A stretch of 64,000 bases of DNA from Thalassobaculum_A sp040219215 (GCF_040219215.1 NZ_JAVJSX010000044.1:305988-369987), one strand, 5' to 3'; positions 16,418 to 25,602 are shown, counted from the stretch's first letter. Notes: generated by a model not told the origin, from the sequence alone. Numbers and translations: made by a program.

Positions 16418-17272
16418 ATGACGGCGACAGATCGGACGATGTTCCACGCCGCCTGTGCGGCAATCGCCCGGGAGCATGACCGGGAGCGTTATCTGGCATG
16501 CCTGTATGCACCCGTTGATCGACGCGATGCCCTGTTCGCGCTGTTGGCAGCCAATCATGAGATCGCCAAGACTGCCGAGGTGGTGAGCGAGCCGGCAATT
16601 GGCCAGATCCGGTTGCAGTGGTGGCGGGAGACGGTCGAGGGCATCGAGACTGGCCAGCCGCGGACACACGAAGTGGCAATACCGTTGGCCGAAGCGGTGG
16701 AACGTGGCGGGCTGCGGCCACAGCGGCTGTACGCGATCATCGAGGCTCGCGAAGCCGATCTGGACGAGGTTCCGCCAGCGGATCTCGACGATCTGGAGCG
16801 CTACGCAGGCGCCACGGCGGGCGGGTTGCATGCCGCGATGGCGGAAATACTGTCCGCGGACCCGGCCACGGCATCGCTCACCGGAACCGCCTGGGGGTTG
16901 ATCGGCCTGATGCGGGCGACCCCGGCGCTTATTGCGATCGGCCGCCGTCCGCTACCTGATGCACTACTTCAGGCGTGCGGCCAATCCCACCAGAAGATAA
17001 GGGATCTGGGACGATCAAGCAGGCTTGCCGACGCGGTCCGGCCGGTAGTGGAGAGGGCGCGGCTGCATCTCGTCGCGGCACGCGACTCGGCCGGGTTCCG
17101 CGCTCCTGCCTTCCGGCCGCTACGCCTGCTGGCGGATCGTGCTCTGGATCACGCGAACGAACTGGAACGCGCCCGGTTCGAGCCGTTCGATCTGCCTCAG
17201 CCTCCACAGCCGTCAGGCGGTCTCGTCTGGCGCCACGGGGCTCGCATGCTGCGGTACCGCCTGGGCTTCTGA
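16418..17272 (+). CDS. Squalene/phytoene synthase-like protein, NDUFAF6-like
   Basis: 284 residues. The fold is that of squalene/phytoene synthase, but where the first Asp-rich motif should be it has LLAANHEIAKTAEVVSEPAI, and the second motif is absent, so prenyl synthase activity is unlikely. The segment GQIRLQWWRETVEGI and this motif loss are typical of NDUFAF6-like proteins, whose mitochondrial member is a complex I assembly factor. It lies in the secDF-Mth938-like neighbourhood, directly after an apparently active paralogue. ATG 16418 is chosen; a longer frame would overlap the upstream gene. Confidence 0.8.
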   Translation: MTATDRTMFHAACAAIAREHDRERYLACLYAPVDRRDALFALLAANHEIAKTAEVVSEPAIGQIRLQWWRETVEGIETGQPRTHEVAIPLAEAVERGGLRPQRLYAIIEAREADLDEVPPADLDDLERYAGATAGGLHAAMAEILSADPATASLTGTAWGLIGLMRATPALIAIGRRPLPDALLQACGQSHQKIRDLGRSSRLADAVRPVVERARLHLVAARDSAGFRAPAFRPLRLLADRALDHANELERARFEPFDLPQPPQPSGGLVWRHGARMLRYRLGF

Positions 17273-17274
17273 CG

Positions 17275-18666
17275 TTACTCGGCAGCTGCGCGGGTCCGGC
17301 CGAGCCACAGGTCAAGGTCGCTCAGTGCCCGGCGTGCCTGCACTTTCTTGCGGTCGAGACCCTTCAGCTTGCGGCGCTTGCCGTTGACGGTGATCGTCTC
17401 GGCCTCGTCGGGCGGCGGCAGCAGGCCGAAGTTGACGTTCATCGGCTGGAAGGTCTCGGGGTTTGCCTCGCCGGTGATGTGCGCCAACAGGCCGCCCAGC
17501 GCGGTGGTGCGCGGTGGCTGCTCGGGCGGCCGTCCAAGTCTCTCGGCCGCGGCGAATCGCCCCGCCAGAAGCCCGATGGCCGAGCTCTCCACATAGCCCT
17601 CCACACCGGTGATCTGCCCGGCGAAGCGCAGTCGCGGCTCGACCTTGAGGCGCAACGATCCGTCGAGCAGCCGGGGCGAGTTGATGAACGTGTTGCGGTG
17701 CAGGCCGCCCAGCCGCGCGAACTCGGCGTTCTCCAGACCCGGAATCGTGCGGAACACCCGGACCTGCTCGCCATGTCGCATCTTGGTCTGGAAGCCGACG
17801 ATATTGAACAGGGAGGCGAGCGCGTTGTCCTGGCGCAGTTGAACAACCGCGTGCGCCCGACGTCCGGTGCGCGGGTCGGTCAGGCCGATCGGCTTCATGG
17901 GGCCGTAGCGCAAGGTATCCAGGCCGCGGCTGGCCATCACTTCGATGGGCATGCAGCCCTCGAAGTACGGCGTGGTGGCCTCCCACTCGTGGAAATCCAT
18001 CTTCTCGCTGTCCAGCAGGGCCTGGACGAAAGTCTCGTACTGGTCTTGGTCCAGCGGGCAGTTGATGTAGTCCTTGCCGGTCCCGCCCGGGCCGGGCTTG
18101 TCGTAGCGGGACTGGTACCAGGCCACATCGAAGTTGATGGAGTCGGTGTGCACGATCGGTGCGATCGCATCGAAGAACGCCAGGGAGTCCGATCCGGTGC
18201 GGCTCTGGATGGCCTCGGCCAGTGCGGGTGAGGTCAGCGGACCGGTCGCGATGATCACGCTGTCCCAATTGGCCGGCGGAAGACCTTCGATCTCGCCGCG
18301 TTCGATGGTGACCAGGGGATGGGCCTCGAGTCGCGCCTGGACCATCGCCGAGAAGCCGTCCCGGTCGACCGCCAGTGCCGATCCCGCCGGTACCTTGTGG
18401 GCATCGCCCGCTTCGAGGATCAGCGAGCCGCAACGCCGCAGTTCCTCGTGCAGGACTCCGACGGCGTTAGCCTCGTGATCGTCCGAGCGGAACGAGTTCG
18501 AGCACACCAGTTCGGCAAGTCCGTCGGTCTTGTGGGCATCGGTGCCACGGACCGGCCGCATCTCGTGCAGGATCACCGGGACGCCGGAATTTGCTAGCGT
18601 CCATGCGGCTTCCGACCCGGCAAGGCCGCCGCCGATCACATGGACGGGCACAATGGTCGACGGCAT
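17275..18666 (-). CDS. trmFO: tRNA (uracil-54-C5)-methyltransferase TrmFO, folate-dependent
   Basis: 463 residues. The flavoenzyme makes ribothymidine at tRNA position 54, using methylenetetrahydrofolate and FAD. The N-terminal dinucleotide-binding motif VIGGGLAGSEAAW is near residue 8-20, followed by ELVCSNSFRSDDHEANAVG, the signature with the conserved Cys of the active site, and later SAIGLLAGRFAAAERLG. GTG at 18669 precedes the chosen ATG in frame. The gene converges on the NDUFAF6-like gene with two bases between stops; no terminator hairpin is evident there. Confidence 0.95.
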   Translation of the reverse strand: MPSTIVPVHVIGGGLAGSEAAWTLANSGVPVILHEMRPVRGTDAHKTDGLAELVCSNSFRSDDHEANAVGVLHEELRRCGSLILEAGDAHKVPAGSALAVDRDGFSAMVQARLEAHPLVTIERGEIEGLPPANWDSVIIATGPLTSPALAEAIQSRTGSDSLAFFDAIAPIVHTDSINFDVAWYQSRYDKPGPGGTGKDYINCPLDQDQYETFVQALLDSEKMDFHEWEATTPYFEGCMPIEVMASRGLDTLRYGPMKPIGLTDPRTGRRAHAVVQLRQDNALASLFNIVGFQTKMRHGEQVRVFRTIPGLENAEFARLGGLHRNTFINSPRLLDGSLRLKVEPRLRFAGQITGVEGYVESSAIGLLAGRFAAAERLGRPPEQPPRTTALGGLLAHITGEANPETFQPMNVNFGLLPPPDEAETITVNGKRRKLKGLDRKKVQARRALSDLDLWLGRTRAAAE

Positions 18667-18901
18667 CACAGGTCTCCGGCGTCGGTTAACGGAAGTTTCA
18701 TTATGTGGCGTTCAGATAGCGGTGGCGAACCCCCGGCGCAACCGCGCGACCATGGCCGCGGACGGTATCGGTTTTGTGCGGCAAGGGTGCCCGGCTCGTC
18801 GGCGCGGCTGGATGTGTTTCGGTTTTGCCTAAAAGTTCAGGGTTTTGAGAGCTATCATGATGGGCGCGGGCAGGCGGGGTGCCGCCACCACCGGAGCAGG
18901 C

Positions 18902-20167
18902 ATGGACGAGCGATACCAGGACGGAATACCCCGGGAGACCCGCAAGTCCGGCTTCCTTCAGTCATTCGACCGTCAGAAGCTCGACACGGCTGACCCCGCC
19001 GATTTCTCGTCCAAGCTGCTGTCGTTCGTGCGGACCAACAAGGTCGCCGCCGACGCGCTCATCGCGGGCAACGTCCAGATGCTGGGATTCGAGGCCCTGA
19101 AGGAACGCTTCGGGGATCATTGGCACGGCATCAAGGACAAGGTGCACCTGCTGACCGAAGGCGTGATCAAGAAGCACATATCGGCCGACGATGTCTTCTG
19201 CCTTATGAACGACGAGAAGTTCATCGTGCTGTTCGGCAAGGCCAGCAAGGCCGATGCCAGCAAGACGGCGGTCGCGATCGGCAAGGAAGTGAACGCCAAG
19301 CTGTCGGGAGCGGGTGCCGGGGGCGACGCGATCTCGGTGCGGCCGATGGTGTTCGAGGTGCCGCGCGAGGATCCGGCGGCCCTGCGGTCGCCGGCCGCGA
19401 TGGAGGAGACCGTCGAGGAAGCGCAGAAGCGGGCGCAGGCCGCCGAGGCTGCGGCGGTCGAAGCTGCCAAGGATCAGATGAAGATGCGGTTCTGGCCCGT
19501 GGCCAACGTCCGCAAGCGTCTGATTTCCTGCTATCATGCCGACCTGTACATTCCCGCCGGCGCCGGGCTGGGATTTGATCCGGATGAGCCGTCCGACACC
19601 GGATCGGTTGAGGCAACGATCGATCGCATGGTGCTGCAGAAGGCCGGTGCCGGTCTGGTCGAGGCCGGGTCGCAGCATTGGCGCGCCCTGCTGATCGTGC
19701 CGGTGCATTACGAGACATTGGCTGCCAAGGGCTATCGCACTCAGTACATCGAGGTTTGCAAGCTGTTGCCGCGGATCGCCGAGAAGCGGTTGTTTCTGCT
19801 GGTGCGGGGGATGGATGACGACGTTCCTCAGGGCCGGTTGCACACCCTGTTCTCGTATCTGGCGCCGTTCGTGGCAGGCTTCATCGGCGATTTCAGCCTG
19901 GCGTTCCATCGGGCTGAAAAGCTTGGCGGCGTGCGGATGGTGGCGATCGGCGTTAACGGCCAAGGCATCACCACGCCAAACGCCAAGGATCTTGTCGCAC
20001 TGAAGAATTTCGCTGCGGCCAACAAGGAGATCCGGATGCGTCGGTACTTCTATGGCGCGACGACCGTTGAAGCCGCCACCGCGGCCCGCAAGGCCCGGTT
20101 CGACTATGTCCAGGGCACCGGGGTGGCCCCGGCGATGCCAATGCCGGGCAAAGTGTTTCGCATCTGA
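18902..20167 (+). CDS. Conserved hypothetical protein, possible decayed GGDEF/EAL-like architecture
   Basis: 421 residues from ATG 18902, chosen because GGAG (18893-18896) lies five bases upstream; in-frame ATG 18857 and TTG 18845 are alternatives. I do not recognise a named family. Residues about 65-155 contain HISADDVFCLMNDEKFIVLF followed by an amphipathic helix, which has the spacing of a GGDEF cyclase core, but the GGDEF signature reads MNDEK. After an Ala/Glu-rich helix (about 185-210) the C-terminal half (about 240-400) has alternating strands and helices that could be a degenerate EAL-like barrel, without EAL or its metal ligands. There is no signal peptide or membrane helix. If this reading is right it would be a non-enzymatic signalling or scaffold protein. 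It is flanked by trmFO and uvrA, both on the opposite strand. Confidence 0.6.
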   Translation: MDERYQDGIPRETRKSGFLQSFDRQKLDTADPADFSSKLLSFVRTNKVAADALIAGNVQMLGFEALKERFGDHWHGIKDKVHLLTEGVIKKHISADDVFCLMNDEKFIVLFGKASKADASKTAVAIGKEVNAKLSGAGAGGDAISVRPMVFEVPREDPAALRSPAAMEETVEEAQKRAQAAEAAAVEAAKDQMKMRFWPVANVRKRLISCYHADLYIPAGAGLGFDPDEPSDTGSVEATIDRMVLQKAGAGLVEAGSQHWRALLIVPVHYETLAAKGYRTQYIEVCKLLPRIAEKRLFLLVRGMDDDVPQGRLHTLFSYLAPFVAGFIGDFSLAFHRAEKLGGVRMVAIGVNGQGITTPNAKDLVALKNFAAANKEIRMRRYFYGATTVEAATAARKARFDYVQGTGVAPAMPMPGKVFRI

Positions 20168-20188
20168 ATGATAACTCGGGGCGCTGCC

Positions 20189-23071
20189 CTACGCCGACTT
20201 GCGGGTGGGGGCGGCAGCCGGCTTGAGGTAACGCGCGAGATACTGACCGGTGTAGCTGCCGCGGGTCGATGCGACTTCTTCCGGGGTGCCGCTTGCAACG
20301 ATGTAGCCGCCGCCGTCACCGCCTTCCGGTCCCAGGTCGATGATGTGGTCTGCGGTCTTGATGACCTCCAGATTGTGCTCGATCACGATCACCGTGTTGC
20401 CCTGTTCGACCAGAGCCTGCAGCACTTCCAGAAGCTTGCGGACGTCCTCGAAATGCAGGCCGGTGGTCGGCTCGTCCAAAATGTAGACGGTGCGCCCGGT
20501 GGCCCGGCGCGACAGCTCCTTGGCCAGCTTTACGCGCTGTGCCTCACCGCCGGACAGGGTGGTCGCCGGCTGGCCGACCTTGACGTAGCCGAGACCGACA
20601 CGCTCCAGGGTTTCCAGCTTGTCGCGGATCGACGGGACCGCCTTGAAGAACTTCGCACCTTCCTCGACCGTCATGTCCAGGACGTCGGCAATCGACTTGT
20701 CGCGGAACCGGATCTCCAGGGTCTCGCGGTTGTAGCGGTGTCCCTTGCAGACGTCGCACTGCACGTAGACGTCAGGCAGGAAGTGCATCTCGATCTTGAT
20801 GACGCCGTCACCCTGGCAGGCCTCGCAGCGTCCGCCCTTCACGTTGAACGAGAACCGGCCCGGCGCGTAGCCGCGGGCCTGGGCTTCCGGGAGGCCGGCA
20901 AACCAGTCGCGAATTGGTGTGAACGCGCCGGTGTAGGTCGCCGGGTTGGAGCGCGGAGTGCGGCCGATCGGGGACTGGTCGATGTCGACCACCTTGTCGA
21001 CCTTGTCGAGACCGTCCAGCGTTTCGAACGGTGCCGCGTGCTCGCGGGCGTTGTGCAGGCGGCGGGCCAGGGCCTTCCACAGGGTCTCGATCACCAGGGT
21101 GGACTTGCCGCCGCCGGAAACACCCGTGACGCAGGTGAAGGTGCCGAGCGGAATGGTTACGCTGACGTCCTTCAGGTTGTTGCCGGTTGCGCCCGTCAGG
21201 GTCAGTACACGGCCCTTCTTGGCCTTGCGGCGCTGCTTGGGGATTGCGATCTGCCGAAACCCGGACAGGTACTGGCCGGTCAGGCTCTCCGGCGCGCGCA
21301 TCACGTCTTCGGGCGTGCCGCTGGCCACCACCGCACCGCCATGGACGCCGGCCCCCGGACCCATGTCGATCACGTAGTCGGCCTCTCGGATCGCATCCTC
21401 GTCGTGTTCGACCACGATCACCGTGTTACCGAGGTCGCGCAGGCGCTTCAGCATCGTCAGCAGCCGATCGTTGTCGCGCTGGTGCAGGCCAATTGACGGC
21501 TCGTCGAGCACGTACAGCACGCCGGTCAGGCCGGAGCCGATCTGCGAGGCGAGCCGGATACGCTGGCTCTCGCCGCCGGACAGCGAGCCGGAGCCGCGCG
21601 ACAGGGTCAGGTACTCCAGCCCGACATTGTTCAGAAAGCCCAGCCGCTCGTTGATCTCCTTGAGGATTCGCTGGGCAATCTCGTGGTCCTTCGGGCGCAG
21701 CGAACCATCGAGTTCCTGAAACCACGCGACCGCTTTGCCGATCGAGAAATCGGCAACTTGCGAGATCGTCAGCCCGGCGATCTTGACCGCCAGAGCCTCC
21801 GGCCGCAGGCGCTGGCCGTTGCAGACCTCACATGGTGCGACCGACTGGTATCGGCCCAACTCCTCGCGCACCCAGGCGCTGTCGGTTTCGCGCCAACGGC
21901 GCTGCATGTTGGGGATGACCCCCTCGAACGGCTTGGTGGTCTTGTATGACCGCAGCCCATCCTCGAAGGTCATGGTCACCGGATTGTCGCCGGTGCCCTG
22001 CAGCACGCCCTGGCGTGCTTCCTCGGGCAGTTCCTGCCAGGGCGTGTCCATCGACACCCCGAAGTGCTTGGCCAGGCTGACGAGGGTCTGGGTGTAGTAT
22101 TTAGACGAACTGGCGGCCCACGGACCGACCGCTCCGCCCTTCAACGACAAGGTGGGATTCGGGATCACCAGTTCGGCGTCGAAATACATCCGGGTGCCAA
22201 GCCCGTCGCAGGTCGGGCAGGCGCCGAACGGATTGTTGAACGAGAACAGCCGCGGCTCGATCTCGTCGATGGTAAAGCCGGACACCGGGCAGGCGAACTT
22301 GGCCGAGAAGGTTCGCCGCTCGCCGGAATCGGCCTCGTCGGCGAATAGCAGGCCGTCGGACAGGCCAAGGGCGGTTTCGATGGAGTCGGCCAGCCGGGTC
22401 TGGATTCCATCCCGCACCACCAGCCGGTCGACCACCACCTCGATGTCGTGCTTGCGCTTCTTGTCGAGCGCCGGCGCGTCCTCGATCTCCAGCAGTTCGC
22501 CGTCGATCTTCACCCGCTGAAAGCCGCGCTTGCGCAGATCGGCCAGTTCCTTGCGGAACTCACCCTTCTTGCCGCGCGCGATCGGCGCCAGCAGGTAGAG
22601 GCGCGTGCCTTCCGGCAGATCCAGGATGCGGTCGACCATCTGGCTGACCGTCTGGCTCTCGATCGGCAGCCCGGTGGTCGGCGAGTAGGGGACGCCGATG
22701 CGCGCGAACAGCAGGCGCAGATAATCGTAGACCTCGGTGACCGTGCCGACCGTGGAACGCGGGTTGCGCGATGTGGTCTTCTGCTCGATCGAGATCGCGG
22801 GCGACAGGCCCTCGATCAGGTCGACGTCGGGCTTCTGCATCAGTTCCAGGAACTGCCGGGCATAGGCCGACAGGCTCTCCACGTAGCGGCGCTGGCCCTC
22901 GGCGTAGATGGTGTCGAACGCCAGAGACGACTTGCCCGAACCGCTCAGACCGGTCAGCACCGAAAGCGCGTTGCGCGGCAGGTCGACATCGACGTTCTTC
23001 AGGTTGTGTTCCCGAGCTCCCCGGACGCGGATAAAGCGGAGCTCTTTGTCGGACGCTGGGGTTGGCGCCAT
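20189..23071 (-). CDS. uvrA: Excinuclease ABC subunit A
   Basis: 960 residues, normal for UvrA. It recognises bulky DNA lesions with UvrB in nucleotide excision repair. Two ABC ATPase halves are present: Walker A GLSGSGKSSLAF near residue 34-45 and GVSGGGKSTLVIETLW near residue 645, each with a split signature (LSGGESQRIRLA, LSGGEAQRVKLA). Cys-based zinc modules are visible as CPVSGFT..CPTCDGLG and CEACQGDGV..CDVCKGHR. ATG 23071 is chosen; a frame extension to 23179 adds a Pro/Arg-rich stretch foreign to the family. It is divergent from ssb. Confidence 0.97.
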   Translation of the reverse strand: MAPTPASDKELRFIRVRGAREHNLKNVDVDLPRNALSVLTGLSGSGKSSLAFDTIYAEGQRRYVESLSAYARQFLELMQKPDVDLIEGLSPAISIEQKTTSRNPRSTVGTVTEVYDYLRLLFARIGVPYSPTTGLPIESQTVSQMVDRILDLPEGTRLYLLAPIARGKKGEFRKELADLRKRGFQRVKIDGELLEIEDAPALDKKRKHDIEVVVDRLVVRDGIQTRLADSIETALGLSDGLLFADEADSGERRTFSAKFACPVSGFTIDEIEPRLFSFNNPFGACPTCDGLGTRMYFDAELVIPNPTLSLKGGAVGPWAASSSKYYTQTLVSLAKHFGVSMDTPWQELPEEARQGVLQGTGDNPVTMTFEDGLRSYKTTKPFEGVIPNMQRRWRETDSAWVREELGRYQSVAPCEVCNGQRLRPEALAVKIAGLTISQVADFSIGKAVAWFQELDGSLRPKDHEIAQRILKEINERLGFLNNVGLEYLTLSRGSGSLSGGESQRIRLASQIGSGLTGVLYVLDEPSIGLHQRDNDRLLTMLKRLRDLGNTVIVVEHDEDAIREADYVIDMGPGAGVHGGAVVASGTPEDVMRAPESLTGQYLSGFRQIAIPKQRRKAKKGRVLTLTGATGNNLKDVSVTIPLGTFTCVTGVSGGGKSTLVIETLWKALARRLHNAREHAAPFETLDGLDKVDKVVDIDQSPIGRTPRSNPATYTGAFTPIRDWFAGLPEAQARGYAPGRFSFNVKGGRCEACQGDGVIKIEMHFLPDVYVQCDVCKGHRYNRETLEIRFRDKSIADVLDMTVEEGAKFFKAVPSIRDKLETLERVGLGYVKVGQPATTLSGGEAQRVKLAKELSRRATGRTVYILDEPTTGLHFEDVRKLLEVLQALVEQGNTVIVIEHNLEVIKTADHIIDLGPEGGDGGGYIVASGTPEEVASTRGSYTGQYLARYLKPAAAPTRKSA

Positions 23072-23435
23072 GGCCGGCCTCGGTTCGGGATCGGGGAGTG
23101 GGTACGACCATCGAATATAGGGTGCACGGCCCCGGTATTGCCACCGCCCATGTCCGGCGCGGGTGTCGGCTGCTGACAAGGGATGGCGCGGTCTGTGGAT
23201 AACTCCGGGCGTTTGGAGCGGCCGATCCGATTCGGCTATTCGTTTCGGAGTAGCACCGAGATGCCGATTCCGGTATGCCGTGTAACTGCAAAATCGGTTT
23301 GTCCCGATCGGGCTTGGAAGCCGCCGGTCGATGTGGGATGGTCCGGCAAATCAGAAACGAGCCCGAATGCATGGGCGGTCCGGCGCCGTGGCGCCGCCAG
23401 ACAACACCCAGTCGACGAAAAACGAGAGTGAGACG
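23072..23435. other. uvrA-ssb divergent intergenic region
   Basis: 364 bases without a credible gene. On the minus strand TATATT (23117-23112) with a weak GGCAAT -35 could drive uvrA. A perfect inverted repeat CGGCGCC-gt-GGCGCCG lies at 23381-23396, about 40 bases before ssb. I looked for the alphaproteobacterial LexA box (GTTC-N7-GTTC or GAAC-N7-GAAC) and saw none, although uvrA and ssb are often SOS genes. Confidence 0.4.
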
Positions 23436-23978
23436 ATGGCCGGCAGCGTCAACAAAGTCATCCTGGTGGGGAACCTCGGCCGCGATCCGGAGGTGCGGAC
23501 CACCCAGGACGGCACAAAGATCGTGAACTTCACACTGGCGACCTCCGAGAACTGGCGCGACAAGTCGAGCGGCGAGCGGCGCGAGCGCACCGAGTGGCAC
23601 CGGGTGGTGATCTTCAACGAGAACCTGGCGCGGATTGCCGAGCAGTACCTGCGCAAGGGCAGTTCGGTCTATGTCGAAGGCGCGTTGCAGACCCGCAAAT
23701 GGACCGACAAGGACGGCCAGGAACGCTACACCACCGAGGTGGTGCTGCAGCGCTTCCGCGGCGAGATGACCCTGCTCGGCGGCCGCGGTGACGGCGGCGG
23801 TGGCGGTCAGGGTGGTGGCGACTACGACCGCGGCGACGACTACGGTGGCTCAAGCGGCGGTAGTTCGTCAGGCGGCGGTGGTTATGGCGGCGGCTCCTCG
23901 AGCGGCGGCCGCTCCGGTGGCGGCGGTCCGGCCCCGATGGGTGGTCCGTCCGACCTGGACGACGAGATCCCGTTCTGA
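23436..23978 (+). CDS. ssb: Single-stranded DNA-binding protein
   Basis: 180 residues. The N-terminal OB fold (residues 1-115) begins MAGSVNKVILVGNLGRDPE and contains EWHRVVIFNENLARIAEQYL and GALQTRKWTDKDGQERYTTE, all standard SSB. It is followed by a Gly-rich flexible linker and the acidic tip DLDDEIPF, which binds partner proteins such as RecG, exonuclease I and PriA. SSB covers single strands in replication and repair. ATG 23436 follows the GAGAGTGAGA region; longer in-frame readings upstream are not family-like. The next gene, a methyltransferase, begins 11 bases after. Confidence 0.97.
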   Translation: MAGSVNKVILVGNLGRDPEVRTTQDGTKIVNFTLATSENWRDKSSGERRERTEWHRVVIFNENLARIAEQYLRKGSSVYVEGALQTRKWTDKDGQERYTTEVVLQRFRGEMTLLGGRGDGGGGGQGGGDYDRGDDYGGSSGGSSSGGGGYGGGSSSGGRSGGGGPAPMGGPSDLDDEIPF

Positions 23979-23989
23979 CGGATGACTAG

Positions 23990-24835
23990 ATGCCCGACAA
24001 CACGCATTTCCTCGAAGCCAACCGGGTGCACTGGGACGAGTTGGTGGGTATCCACCTCGGTTCGAGCGGGCCGGACGGCTACAACGTCGAGGCGCTGAAG
24101 CGTGGCGCCCGGCCGCTGCATGCCATCGAGGAAGCCGAACTCGGGCCGGTCGACGGGTTGGACGTGCTGCACCTGCAGTGCCATTTCGGGGACGACAGCC
24201 TGATCCTGGCGCAACGCGGTGCCAGGATCACCGGGCTGGACTATTCACCGGCAGCCGTCGCGGCGGCCCGAGGTCTGGCGGCCGAGATCGGGCTGGACGC
24301 CCGGTTCGTCGAGGGCAATGTCTACGACGCCCCGAGCCTGATCGATGGCCGCTTCGACCTGGTGTTCGTCACCTGGGGCACGATCTGCTGGCTGCCCGAC
24401 CTGCCGGCGTGGGCGCGGGTGGTGGCGCATTTTCTGAAGCCCGGCGGCCGGTTCTATTTCTGCGACGCCCATCCGGCTGCCCGGGTGTTCGACGATTCGG
24501 CGGAAGCTGCGGCGCTGCCGCTCGGCACCCTTCGCGTCCACTATCCGTATTTCCACCGCGCCGAGCCGACGGCGAACACCGCAAGCGTGGATTATGCCGA
24601 CCCGGAGGCCGAAATCCGCAACCAGCGGACCTATGAGTGGGAGCACAGCGTGTCGGACGTCGTGAATGCCGTGATCGGCGCCGGTCTACGGCTCGACTGG
24701 CTGCATGAGCACGACGAGATCGCCTGGAGCCTTCTGCCGGTCCTGGTGCCGGGAGCGCAGGGCCAGTACCGGTGGCCCGACGGGTTCACCCCGAAACTGC
24801 CTCTCAGCCTGTCGCTGTCGGCTCGCAAGGTCTGA
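23990..24835 (+). CDS. Class I SAM-dependent methyltransferase
   Basis: 281 residues. SAM motif I reads VLHLQCHFGDDSLILAQRGA at about residues 59-78, with the LQCHFG variant of the usual DxGxG loop, and an acidic residue ends strand two in ITGLDYSPAAVAAAR. FLKPGGRFYFCDAHPAARV is the late motif after strand five. This LQCHFG group is common in proteobacteria and actinobacteria but its substrate is not known. It follows ssb closely and may be cotranscribed, but no functional link is evident. It converges on the piuC-like gene. Confidence 0.85.
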   Translation: MPDNTHFLEANRVHWDELVGIHLGSSGPDGYNVEALKRGARPLHAIEEAELGPVDGLDVLHLQCHFGDDSLILAQRGARITGLDYSPAAVAAARGLAAEIGLDARFVEGNVYDAPSLIDGRFDLVFVTWGTICWLPDLPAWARVVAHFLKPGGRFYFCDAHPAARVFDDSAEAAALPLGTLRVHYPYFHRAEPTANTASVDYADPEAEIRNQRTYEWEHSVSDVVNAVIGAGLRLDWLHEHDEIAWSLLPVLVPGAQGQYRWPDGFTPKLPLSLSLSARKV

Positions 24836-24838
24836 CTG

Positions 24839-24864
24839 GCGGCACCGGTCAGCCGGTATGCCGC
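24839..24864. terminator. Candidate hairpin between convergent genes
   Basis: GCGGCACCGG (24839-24848), loop TCAG and CCGG-ta-TGCCGC (24853-24864) can pair with a two-base bulge. It overlaps the end of the piuC-like gene and follows the methyltransferase stop. There is no T-tract, so any terminator role is weak. Confidence 0.3.
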
Positions 24865-25565
24865 TTGACCACGTTGCTGCGGACCTTCTCCAGCTTGGTG
24901 ACAACCGATTCGCGGATGTCCGGAGCGCAGGCGCCGTCCCGCGTCAGCACGCTCATCACCTGCAGCAGGTCGGCATTGATCTGGCGGGCGATCGGGTCGG
25001 CAATCCGGCTCTCGATCCATGTCACGGCGACCAGCCGCTCGCCGGCGGTCACTTCGGCAACCCGGTGAATGGCGTCGGTGGCGTACAGGACCGCTCCCCC
25101 GGCGGCCATCTTGAAGGTCGGGGCATAGGCCATGTCGCTGTCGACCACCAACTCGCCGCCCTGGTAGGTGTCGGGCTCGGTCAGGAAGATGGTCATCGAC
25201 AGGTCGGAGCGCATCTCTTCCGGCGCGCCGCGAAACATCACCGCACTGTCCATGTGGTCGCGGTAGCCGCCGCCCGGTCCAGTGCGCGAGAACAGGAACG
25301 GGCTCCACCGCCGCGGGTCGCATAAATGCCGGAACGCCAGCGTCTCGCTGGTCAGAGGGCCGCGCAGGTACGCCGAAATCTTGTCCGACAGTTCCAGGCG
25401 CAGTGGTGAGTCGGCGGCGATCTCGTGATTGCGTTTCTTGGTGCCATCCCGCCCGACGGTCTGTCGGCCGTCGACCCAGGGCGTGGCCTCGGCCTGCAAC
25501 GCGGTGCGGAGCTCGGCGACCAGCCCGGGCGCCAGCAGGTTTCGGATCGGGTAGACCTGGGCCAT
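24849..25565 (-). CDS. PiuC/YbiX-type Fe(II) and 2-oxoglutarate-dependent hydroxylase
   Basis: 238 residues. The PKHD-type hydroxylase fold carries the iron facial triad as HMD in YRDHMDSAVMF (about residues 100-104) and the distal His in ATDAIHRVAEV, with the 2-oxoglutarate-binding Arg in GERLVAVTW. YQGGELVVDSD is another conserved piece. The family is often iron-regulated and next to TonB-dependent siderophore receptors; none is present here. A perfect 14-bp palindrome, GGCCGTTAACGGCC, lies 24 bases upstream of the start and could be an operator. Confidence 0.92.
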   Translation of the reverse strand: MAQVYPIRNLLAPGLVAELRTALQAEATPWVDGRQTVGRDGTKKRNHEIAADSPLRLELSDKISAYLRGPLTSETLAFRHLCDPRRWSPFLFSRTGPGGGYRDHMDSAVMFRGAPEEMRSDLSMTIFLTEPDTYQGGELVVDSDMAYAPTFKMAAGGAVLYATDAIHRVAEVTAGERLVAVTWIESRIADPIARQINADLLQVMSVLTRDGACAPDIRESVVTKLEKVRSNVVKRHTG

Positions 25566-25588
25566 CGCCTGCCTTGCTTCCGGTGAAT

Positions 25589-25602
25589 GGCCGTTAACGG
25601 CC
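25589..25602. promoter_or_regulatory. 14-bp perfect palindrome, possible operator
   Basis: GGCCGTTAACGGCC is fully self-complementary, centred on a GTTAAC hexamer. It lies 24-37 bases upstream of the start of the minus-strand PiuC-type gene, a position fitting a repressor site. The regulator is unknown. Confidence 0.3.
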
